Below, piece after piece: positions 5,996-11,874 of a stretch of DNA of 13,313 nt (within the stretch, counting starts at the first letter, position 1; every line of letters starts with the position of its first letter). The stretch covers positions 1 through 13,313 of the forward strand of contig CAYJIH010000044.1 in NCBI GenBank assembly GCA_964370195.1. The letters run 5' to 3'. The notes beneath the pieces are model-generated. The model saw only the letters and a list, made by a program, of their open reading frames with translations, was not told the DNA's origin and made no database searches. The translations under genes and the position numbers were made by a program. The stretch comes from JAAYCI01 sp964370195 (GTDB taxonomy: Bacteria > Bacillota > Clostridia > Oscillospirales > Ruminococcaceae).

Positions 5996-7396
5996 ATGAA
6001 AACCGATGTCGTTATTGTTGGGGCAGGCCCTGCCGGCATTTTTACAGCTTTAGAAATGTTAAACAACAACAGTACAAAAAAAATAATCATGGTCGAAAAA
6101 GGCCGCCCTATAGAAAAACGTTCTTGCCCCAAAGATAAAACCGGCGTGTGTGTGCAGTGCAAACCTTTTTGTCATATCACCACCGGCTTTTCCGGTGCAG
6201 GCGCTTTTTCTGACGGAAAACTTTCTTTAAGCTATGAAGTGGGTGGCGATTTCCCAAATTTAATCGGCGTCTCCAATGCCCAGTCTCTCATTGACTACAC
6301 AGACAAAATTTACCTAAACTTTGGCGCTTCAGAGCATGTGGAGGGCATTGGGAATATTGAAAAAACAAAAGAAATTCGAAAACGTGCCATTCAGGCCGGC
6401 CTAAAACTTGTAGATTGTCCCATTCGCCATCTTGGCACCGAAAAGGCTCAAGAGCTTTATTTTGCCATCGAAACATACTTGCGCGATCATGGTGTTGAAT
6501 ACTTCTTTGGATATGAGTGTAACAACTTACTGTTAAAAGATGGTGTTTGCACCGGTGTGCAAATTCATCCTGCTGGAAAACCGGATGAACAAACCACCAT
6601 CGAAGCACAAAGCACTGTGATTGCCACAGGGCGCCGTGGCGCTGATTGGCTTGAAAAAATGTGTGCCGAACATGATATTGCCCATAAACCAGGCACTGTT
6701 GACATCGGTGTTCGTGTGGAAGTGCGCAACGAAATTATGGATGATGTGAACAATGTATTGTATGAATCGAAGCTCATTGGGTATCCAAAACCATTCAAAA
6801 ACAAAGTGCGCACATTTTGCCAAAATCCGGGCGGGTTTGTATCGCAAGAAAATTACGACAATGACCTTGCTGTTGTAAACGGGCATTCCTATAAAGAGTT
6901 GAAAAGCAAAAACACAAACCTTGCCATTCTATGTTCGCACAATTTTAGTCATCCATTTAACCAGCCCATTGCCTATGCACAAAAAATTGGTGAGCTTACG
7001 AACATGCTGGGCGATGGCCATATTTTGGTGCAACGCTATGGTGATATTATGGACGGAAAACGAACTTGGCAAAAAGAGCTGGACAATGCCAATGTGCAGC
7101 CAACCCTTAAAGATGCTGTAGCCGGAGACATCACCTCTGCACTTCCCTATCGTTCCATGGTTAATATTATCAATTTCATCAATGCTGTAGACCATGTTGT
7201 GCCCGGCTTTGCCAGCATTGAAACATTACTATATTCACCCGAACTGAAGTTTTATTCTAACTGTGTAAAAATGGATGAACAATTGAACACCAGCATTGGC
7301 GGCTTACACTGCTTAGGCGATTCTAGCGGCTGGACACGTGGCCTGATGATGGCATCGGCCATGGGTGTTTTGATGGGACGAAAATTAGCAAAATAA
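5996..7396 (+). CDS. FAD-dependent dehydrogenase, COG2509-like, function unknown
   Basis: This 466-residue protein has an N-terminal FAD-binding motif VGAGPAG (8-14), an acidic residue closing the second strand (E35) and a C-terminal FAD contact region GDSSGWTRG (about 441-449). It resembles the uncharacterised FAD-dependent dehydrogenases of COG2509, for which I know no established substrate. A cysteine cluster, C44-x7-C52-x2-C55-x3-C59, precedes a Gly-rich stretch (GFSGAGAFSDGK). Cysteines spaced like this could bind metal or an iron-sulfur cluster, but that is inference. I chose the ATG at 5996 because AAGGAG (5985-5990) lies five bases upstream. An in-frame TTG at 5975 would put the ribosome binding site inside the gene. 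It follows lpdA on the same strand at 68 bases, so it could be co-transcribed. No clear terminator follows, and the rpsB promoter starts four bases after its stop. Confidence 0.85.
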   Translation: MKTDVVIVGAGPAGIFTALEMLNNNSTKKIIMVEKGRPIEKRSCPKDKTGVCVQCKPFCHITTGFSGAGAFSDGKLSLSYEVGGDFPNLIGVSNAQSLIDYTDKIYLNFGASEHVEGIGNIEKTKEIRKRAIQAGLKLVDCPIRHLGTEKAQELYFAIETYLRDHGVEYFFGYECNNLLLKDGVCTGVQIHPAGKPDEQTTIEAQSTVIATGRRGADWLEKMCAEHDIAHKPGTVDIGVRVEVRNEIMDDVNNVLYESKLIGYPKPFKNKVRTFCQNPGGFVSQENYDNDLAVVNGHSYKELKSKNTNLAILCSHNFSHPFNQPIAYAQKIGELTNMLGDGHILVQRYGDIMDGKRTWQKELDNANVQPTLKDAVAGDITSALPYRSMVNIINFINAVDHVVPGFASIETLLYSPELKFYSNCVKMDEQLNTSIGGLHCLGDSSGWTRGLMMASAMGVLMGRKLAK

Positions 7397-7399
7397 CCC

Positions 7400-7428
7400 T
7401 TGCTTTTATATGCTCATTATGATATAAT
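7400..7428 (+). promoter_or_regulatory. Strong promoter of rpsB-tsf
   Basis: TTGCTT (7400-7405), a 17-base spacer, an extended -10 TG (7420-7421) and TATAAT (7423-7428). Transcription would start near 7435, giving a leader of about 96 bases. Confidence 0.85.
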
Positions 7429-7434
7429 ATAGCG

Positions 7435-7502
7435 GCAATACACACGCATTGCATATTTTTCCTTGTGCCCATTTAGGGTGGAAAAACGAAACAATGCGGA
7501 GG
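7435..7502 (+). promoter_or_regulatory. Structured 5' leader of rpsB, candidate autoregulatory element
   Basis: Three nested stems are visible: cgcattg/caatgcg (7445-7451 with 7492-7498), tttttcc/ggaaaaa (7456-7462 with 7480-7486) and ccc/ggg (7468-7470 with 7476-7478). The outer stem ends on the first G of an extra GGAGG (7498-7502) that has no start codon of its own nearby. An alternative pairing ggcaat/attgc (7435-7439 with 7448-7452 as core) would compete with the outer stem. Ribosomal protein operons are often controlled by their product binding the leader. That S2 binds here is inference. Confidence 0.5.
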
Positions 7503-7530
7503 TAAAAAACAAATTTTGGAGGTAAGAACA

Positions 7531-8271
7531 ATGGCAGTCGTATCAATGAAGCAATTGCTCGAAGCTGGTGTGCATTTTGGCCACCAAACACGCAGATGGA
7601 ACCCAAAAATGGCAAGGTACATCTTTACCGAGCGCAATGGTATTTATATCGTTGATTTGCAAAAAACCGTTAAAAAAATGGATGAAGCGTACAACTTCGT
7701 GCGCGACATTTCTGTGGAAGGCAAAGACCTTTTGTTTGTTGGCACAAAAAAACAAGCACAAGAATCTATCCGTGAGGAAGCCAACCGTTGTGGCATGCCT
7801 TTTGTAAACGCCCGTTGGCTTGGTGGTATGCTTACAAACTTCCGCACCATTCGTCGCCGTATCGACCGCATGGAACAACTGAAAAAAATGCGTGAAGATG
7901 GCACTTTTGAAATGCTTCCTAAAAAAGAAGTCATTAAATTAGAGCTAGAAATCGAAAAACTCGAAAAATTCCTTGGCGGTGTAAAAGGCATGAACAGCCT
8001 GCCCGGCGCTTTGTTTGTGGTAGACCCACGCAAAGAACACATCGCTGTATCTGAAGCTCGTAAACTTCACATCCCCATCGTTGCCATTGTAGATACAAAC
8101 TGCGATCCAGACGAAATCGACTATGTAATCCCCGGCAATGACGATGCCATTCGTGCTGTGCGCTTAATTTCCAGTGCCATGGCCAATGCCATCTTAGAAG
8201 GTCGCCAAGGCGAACAAATGGAAGACGAAGCTGCCATGCAGCAAGAAGCTGAAGAGAACGCTGGCGCCTAA
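7531..8271 (+). CDS. rpsB: 30S ribosomal protein S2
   Basis: The product has 246 residues and is a structural protein of the small ribosomal subunit. Family hallmarks are GVHFGHQTRRWNPKM at 13-27, IYIVDLQKT near 38-46, FVGTKKQA at 69-76, RWLGGMLTNF at 95-104 and a PGALFVVDPRKE segment near 163. The region IVDTNCDPD...IPGNDDAIRAV near 186-216 is also typical. The C-terminus is an acidic, Gln/Glu-rich tail, as is common in S2. The ATG at 7531 follows GGAGG (7518-7522) at eight bases. A TTG at 7516 overlaps that site and is rejected. It forms the classical rpsB-tsf pair with the next gene, separated by 89 bases containing an attenuator-like hairpin. Confidence 0.98.
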   Translation: MAVVSMKQLLEAGVHFGHQTRRWNPKMARYIFTERNGIYIVDLQKTVKKMDEAYNFVRDISVEGKDLLFVGTKKQAQESIREEANRCGMPFVNARWLGGMLTNFRTIRRRIDRMEQLKKMREDGTFEMLPKKEVIKLELEIEKLEKFLGGVKGMNSLPGALFVVDPRKEHIAVSEARKLHIPIVAIVDTNCDPDEIDYVIPGNDDAIRAVRLISSAMANAILEGRQGEQMEDEAAMQQEAEENAGA

Positions 8272-8282
8272 GTAGTGCATCG

Positions 8283-8324
8283 AATCCTGCCCTCTTCTGT
8301 TTTATAGGAAGTGGCAGGATTTTT
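8283..8324 (+). terminator. Attenuator or partial terminator between rpsB and tsf
   Basis: aatcctgcc (8283-8291) pairs with ggcaggatt (8313-8321). After a small internal loop the stem continues with cttct (8294-8298) against ggaag (8307-8311). A short T run reaches 8324. Such a hairpin would lower transcription into tsf relative to rpsB while allowing some read-through. Confidence 0.75.
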
Positions 8325-8360
8325 CAAAAAATTAGATCTTTTAGAAATGAGGATATTTTT

Positions 8361-9269
8361 ATGGCATTTACAGCACAAGATGTAAAAACCCTGCGCGAGC
8401 GCACAGGCTGTGGCATGATGGATTGTAAAAAAGTGTTGGCTGAAGCCGACGGAGACATGGATAAAGCAGTAGAACTTCTACGTGAAAAAGGCTTAGCTGC
8501 TGCCACAAAAAAAGCCGGCCGAATTGCTTCTGAGGGCATGGTATATGCTTTATCAGACATCGATAGCGATTGCGGTGTGGTTATTGAAGTAAACAGCGAA
8601 ACCGACTTTGTAGCTAAAAACGAAAGTTTCCGTGACTTTGTGCATGATTTGGCTACCATTGTTTTGAAAAAATCCCCCAGCGATGTGGATGCACTGATGG
8701 AACTTGAAATGGGTTCTGGAACAGTGGCTGATGAGCTGCGCGAGAAAATTTTGGTGATTGGTGAAAACCTTAAAATCCGTCGTTTCGAGCGCTTTATGGG
8801 CAAAAACTGTGCTTATGTACACGGTGGTGGCACACACGGCGTTTTGGTTCAATTTGAAACAAGCGACGATATTGCGAAAAAGCCTGAATTTGCAAGCTAT
8901 GGTAAAGACATTGCCATGCACATTGCCGCCGAAAACCCCAGCTACCTTTCCAGTGCTGAAGTGCCGGCAGAAGTTCTTGACAAGGAAAAAGAAATTTTGA
9001 TGGCACAAGCAATCAACGAAGGCAAACCTGCACAAATTGCAGAAAAAATGGTTGCTGGCCGTGTAAAAAAATACTATGAGCAAAATTGCTTGCTTGAGCA
9101 AAAATTTGTTAAAGACAATGACGTTACCATTTCTCAGTATACCGAGAACACTGCAAAAGCCTTAGGTGGCGATATCAAAATCTTAGCGTTTGCCCGTTTT
9201 GAAAAAGGCGAAGGCCTTGAAAAACGCAGCGACGATTTTGCTGCTGAAGTTGCCGGCATGGTAAAATAA
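8361..9269 (+). CDS. tsf: Translation elongation factor Ts
   Basis: This 302-residue protein is the nucleotide exchange factor that releases GDP from EF-Tu. The N-terminal UBA-like domain carries RTGCGMMDCKKVL (14-26). The catalytic core includes SETDFVAKN (79-87), whose Asp-Phe pair inserts into EF-Tu. Later segments (HIAAENPSYL, and AGRVKKYYEQNCLLEQ near the C-terminal third) are typical of the family. The length is normal. The ATG at 8361 has GAGGA (8349-8353) seven bases upstream. It is the second gene of the rpsB transcript. Many Firmicutes continue with pyrH and frr, but here a terminator closes the unit. Confidence 0.98.
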   Translation: MAFTAQDVKTLRERTGCGMMDCKKVLAEADGDMDKAVELLREKGLAAATKKAGRIASEGMVYALSDIDSDCGVVIEVNSETDFVAKNESFRDFVHDLATIVLKKSPSDVDALMELEMGSGTVADELREKILVIGENLKIRRFERFMGKNCAYVHGGGTHGVLVQFETSDDIAKKPEFASYGKDIAMHIAAENPSYLSSAEVPAEVLDKEKEILMAQAINEGKPAQIAEKMVAGRVKKYYEQNCLLEQKFVKDNDVTISQYTENTAKALGGDIKILAFARFEKGEGLEKRSDDFAAEVAGMVK

Positions 9270-9277
9270 TCATCATT

Positions 9278-9313
9278 AAATGCCTTTGGATTTTAATCCA
9301 AAGGCATTTTTTT
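9278..9313 (+). terminator. Terminator of rpsB-tsf
   Basis: aaatgcctttgga (9278-9290) is perfectly complementary to tccaaaggcattt (9297-9309). The loop has 6 bases and the T run continues to 9313. It begins nine bases after the tsf stop. Confidence 0.92.
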
Positions 9314-9373
9314 GCATTTTTTTCATTTATGTGATAAAGTATAAAAGTAATAAATACTATGGGAGGTTCCCTT

Positions 9374-9673
9374 ATGTCTTTTAAACAAAACCCCGATACA
9401 GACAAACTTTTTGATGTGATTTTGAACTTAAAAAACAAAGATGAGTGCTATTTATTTTTCGAAGATATTTGCACAATGAAAGAATTATCCGATATGTCTC
9501 AGCGCCTACGGGTTGCCCAAATGCTCTTAAACGGACATACGTATGAACAGATTGTAGAAAAAGTAGAAATAAGTTCTGCCACAATCAGTCGCATCAATCG
9601 CTGCATCCAGTATGGTGAAGGTGGGTATCGCTTATCGCTAGAGCGCATTTCAAACAAAAAGAATAAAGAATAA
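9374..9673 (+). CDS. YerC/YecD-family TrpR-like DNA-binding protein
   Basis: This 99-residue protein has the TrpR-repressor-like fold of the YerC/YecD family. The helix-rich segment MKELSDMSQRLRVAQML leads into a helix-turn-helix at about 56-76 (HTYEQIVEKVEISSATISRI). It ends with the family-typical NRCIQYGEGGY. The trailing tail is basic (NKKNKE). It is probably a transcriptional regulator. Its ligand and targets are unknown, and nothing ties it to tryptophan genes here. The ATG at 9374 has GGGAGG (9361-9366) seven bases upstream. An ATG at 9359 overlaps that site and is rejected. The upstream TATAAA at 9340 lacks a well-spaced -35, so its promoter is uncertain. It converges on the ABC transporter operon. 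Confidence 0.9.
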   Translation: MSFKQNPDTDKLFDVILNLKNKDECYLFFEDICTMKELSDMSQRLRVAQMLLNGHTYEQIVEKVEISSATISRINRCIQYGEGGYRLSLERISNKKNKE

Positions 9674-9677
9674 AATA

Positions 9678-9723
9678 CATTTACCAGGGCCGCTATCCCC
9701 TGCCTTGCATCCCTAAGTAAATG
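9678..9723. other. Compound hairpin between convergent genes
   Basis: The outer arms catttac (9678-9684) and gtaaatg (9717-9723) enclose an inner hairpin caggg/ccctg (9685-9689 with 9698-9702). The two stems are contiguous on one side and separated by a 14-base bulge on the other. Read on the minus strand it is followed by a T-rich tract (tattttattc), so it may end the ABC operon. Read on the plus strand there is no T run. Confidence 0.45.
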
Positions 9724-9762
9724 GTTATTGGGTAGGCTTTCAATAATTATTATATTTAAAAT

Positions 9763-10368
9763 TTAATATTCTTTTTTTTGCACAATTTTATAAGAGCAAA
9801 AAAAGGACAAAAACAACACCAGTGGTAGCACTATCATCCCCAAATAAGGCAACATAGCCACATATGCCTCTATATCAATAACTAGACCGAACATTTGGCT
9901 AAAATATGGTAAAATCAAAAAAGACAAAAAACCAACAAATACAACCAACCGAGACTTTTCCACACCATATTGGAACCAAACCGGAATCATAATACAAAGA
10001 AGGCAGAAAATAACAGCAAAAATGGAACCACCAGACCACAAAACAGGTTGAGGATCAGTTTGAAATATCAGAAATACCAGGAAAAACAAACAGGAAATAC
10101 TGAAAAATAGCATCAAAATCACGTATTTTGCAACCACAATATCCCGCCTCGAAACTGGTGTGGTGAGCGCAAATGTATTGTACTTTGAAGTTTCGTCAGA
10201 ACTGAATGTCGTTGCCATCAATAAATATGGAAAAACACCCAATACAGTATATAAAATGTCGTGATTTGAAAATACAAAGCCCCAAATAAGAAAAAAGGCA
10301 ATCAACAATACAAAACTCTTTATTTTACTTTTTATACATAAGAAATCCTTTATTACCAGCCCCATCAT
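9763..10368 (-). CDS. ABC-2 type transporter permease
   Basis: This 201-residue integral membrane protein has about six hydrophobic spans (roughly 18-34, 38-54, 82-103, 112-132, 140-157 and 170-192). The loop at about 56-82 (SSDETSKYN...TTPVSRRDIVVAKY) is characteristic of small ABC-2 permeases of the bacteriocin or antibiotic export and resistance type. It pairs with the ATPase encoded immediately upstream to form a transporter. Its ATG (10366-10368) overlaps the ATPase stop as ATGA. The ribosome binding site AGGAGGGG lies within the end of the ATPase gene, which points to translational coupling. A second ATG directly after the first is an equally possible start. The substrate cannot be read from sequence. 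Confidence 0.88.
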   Translation of the reverse strand: MMGLVIKDFLCIKSKIKSFVLLIAFFLIWGFVFSNHDILYTVLGVFPYLLMATTFSSDETSKYNTFALTTPVSRRDIVVAKYVILMLFFSISCLFFLVFLIFQTDPQPVLWSGGSIFAVIFCLLCIMIPVWFQYGVEKSRLVVFVGFLSFLILPYFSQMFGLVIDIEAYVAMLPYLGMIVLPLVLFLSFFCSYKIVQKKEY

Positions 10369-11213
10369 ACAGCCTTCCCCTCCTTTGTCATAAACAGCAT
10401 GATATTTTCTAGTGAAGTATTTTCTGTTTGAATATTAGGGGGGATTTTTTCACGTAACACAAGTGCCTCTGCTCCAAATTCATGTTTTCTTACTGATATA
10501 ATTATATTTTTATCCAAGGTAGACAGCAAATCGTTTGAGCAATTTAATAAGGCATATTTTTGTAATAATTCTTCTTTTTCTTCTGTAAAAATAATTTTCC
10601 CATTATTAATAAGTGTAATATAATCACATATTTTTTCTAAATCACTTAAAATATGTGAAGAAATCAGCACACTTTTTTCTTCATTTTGAATAAACTCCCA
10701 GCAAATTTCCAGAATATCTTGCCTTGAACCTGGGTCTAGCCCACTTGTTGCCTCATCAAAAATCAATAATTTACAATCATGTGAAAGTGCTACCGCCAGT
10801 GATAATTTCATTTTCATTCCCTTGGAAAATGTTTCAATATTCTTTTTTAAAGGCAGAGAAAAACGCTTTATATAAGAAAAAAAGATTTCTGAATCCCATG
10901 TTTTAAAGCTATTTTTCATCACAATATTTATCGCCTTTGCCGTTAAATGGTTTGCAAAATTCGCATCGTCCAAAACCACACCAATATGTTCTTTTAAACA
11001 AGGTTTTTTGCGCAAAGAATCTTCTTCAAATAAACACACCTCCCCACTATCTTTTGCAATTAAATCTAATATAAGGTGAATTAAAGTGCTTTTTCCAGCG
11101 CCATTTTCGCCAATCAGCCCCATAATACAACCGGATGGCAAAATTAAATTAACATTATCCAAATAAAACCCTGTATATTTTTTGCTTACATTTTTTACTT
11201 GAATTGCGTTCAC
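10365..11213 (-). CDS. ABC transporter ATP-binding protein
   Basis: This 282-residue ATPase has Walker A GENGAGKST (35-43), a signature-like FSKGM (129-133), Walker B LLIFDEATSGLD (149-160, with catalytic E154) and the switch His in SSH (H187). At the Q-loop position the sequence is VVLDD (79-83), so the usual Gln is not evident. I believe this also occurs in the YtrB-like ATPases that accompany YtrA-type GntR regulators. The region after about 215 is a variable accessory tail. It starts with GTG (11211-11213), with GAGGAGG eight bases upstream inside the end of the regulator gene. It is the middle gene of a three-gene operon and should power the permease downstream. Confidence 0.93.
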   Translation of the reverse strand: MNAIQVKNVSKKYTGFYLDNVNLILPSGCIMGLIGENGAGKSTLIHLILDLIAKDSGEVCLFEEDSLRKKPCLKEHIGVVLDDANFANHLTAKAINIVMKNSFKTWDSEIFFSYIKRFSLPLKKNIETFSKGMKMKLSLAVALSHDCKLLIFDEATSGLDPGSRQDILEICWEFIQNEEKSVLISSHILSDLEKICDYITLINNGKIIFTEEKEELLQKYALLNCSNDLLSTLDKNIIISVRKHEFGAEALVLREKIPPNIQTENTSLENIMLFMTKEGKAV

Positions 11214-11216
11214 ACC

Positions 11217-11591
11217 TCAGTCCTCCTCATATAATAATTTCATTAATTCTTGTAATTCCTGCCAAGACAAACCACATAAATGCGATAACGCTGCTGCTTC
11301 TTCTAGAAGTCGTTCAATATCCTTCAGATGTTCTTCTCGCACCAATGCCGTATTCTTAGCAGCAACAAAACTGCCTTTTCCAACCACAGTCAAAATATAA
11401 CCATCACGCTCTAACTCTTCATACGCACGTTTTGTGGTAATCACACTGATGCGCAACTCTTTTGCCAACAAACGCATCGAAGGCAATGCATCCCCTTCTT
11501 GCAATTCATTTTTTAATATTTTTGTTTTAATTTGCAAATAAATTTGCTCATAAATTGGAATATTGCTGGCATTTGTAATGATAACTTCCAC
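11217..11591 (-). CDS. GntR-family (YtrA-type) transcriptional repressor
   Basis: The product has 124 residues. The winged helix-turn-helix (about 9-75) shows IPIYEQIYLQIKTKIL, then LPSMRLLAKELRIS, TTKRAYEELERDGYI and the wing VVGKGSFV. The short C-terminal part (about 80-124, helical, Leu/Glu-rich) is the small dimerisation tail of the YtrA subgroup rather than a large ligand-binding domain. Such regulators sit first in ABC-transporter operons and repress them until a cue, often a cell-envelope-active compound, appears. I chose the GTG at 11589-11591. The promoter -10 lies at 11622-11627, so the longer frame beginning at 11630 would start upstream of the mRNA. The ribosome binding site is weak (GGGTGG) and lies inside the inverted repeat. 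Three bases separate its stop from the ATPase start. Confidence 0.88.
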   Translation of the reverse strand: MEVIITNASNIPIYEQIYLQIKTKILKNELQEGDALPSMRLLAKELRISVITTKRAYEELERDGYILTVVGKGSFVAAKNTALVREEHLKDIERLLEEAAALSHLCGLSWQELQELMKLLYEED

Positions 11592-11594
11592 AAC

Positions 11595-11647
11595 ACACCA
11601 CCCATCATATTGTATATATCCAATATACACAATATGAGGGGTGGTGT
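11595..11647. promoter_or_regulatory. 53-bp inverted repeat, probable operator of the GntR-ABC operon
   Basis: The 24-base arms 11595-11618 and 11624-11647 match as inverted repeats at 22 of 24 positions around the 5-base centre tccaa. The inner half-sites are atattgtatata and tatacacaatat. The repeat covers the -10, the spacer, half of the -35, the transcription start and the regulator's ribosome binding site. A repressor dimer, or two dimers, bound here would block the promoter. The transcript would keep only the downstream arm, so this is more likely a DNA operator than an RNA hairpin. Confidence 0.8.
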
Positions 11648-11650
11648 CAA
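11622..11650 (-). promoter_or_regulatory. Promoter of the GntR-ABC operon
   Basis: On the minus strand, a perfect TTGACA (11645-11650), a 17-base spacer and TATATT (11622-11627). Transcription would start near 11615, about 25 bases before the GTG. It lies almost wholly within the inverted repeat. Confidence 0.85.
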
Positions 11651-11806
11651 GGCATATAAAAAAAATATATAATAAAGAAAAAATAGATGCACAACTAATA
11701 AATATAAATCCAATTCACATATACTCATTATTTATGTTACGATGCGAAAGATTTTTGTATAAAAAGTGAAAAAAAATAAATAAAGCCTCTCTATCACCAT
11801 TCAGCC

Positions 11807-11835
11807 TTGTTTTATCGTAAAAGTTCTGTTACAAT
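11807..11835 (+). promoter_or_regulatory. Promoter of eno
   Basis: TTGTTT (11807-11812), a 17-base spacer and TACAAT (11830-11835). Transcription would start near 11842, leaving a leader of about 33 bases before the ATG. The rest of the 11651-11806 interval is AT-rich, with nothing else that I can support. Confidence 0.7.
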
Positions 11836-11874
11836 GTAGATGTTTCATTTATGTAAAAATTAGGAGGATTGACT

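Noticed and set aside
7543..8042. Long antisense open frames opposite rpsB, tsf, lpdA and eno
   Set aside because: They are shadows of highly conserved genes, have no ribosome binding sites and give low-complexity translations.
11592..11630. Longer GntR protein starting with GTG at 11630
   Set aside because: That codon lies upstream of the predicted transcript start, beside the -10 element. The GTG at 11591 fits both the family alignment and the promoter.
11513..11728. Minus-strand frame overlapping the start of the GntR gene
   Set aside because: It is out of frame with the clear winged-helix protein and runs upstream through the promoter and operator.
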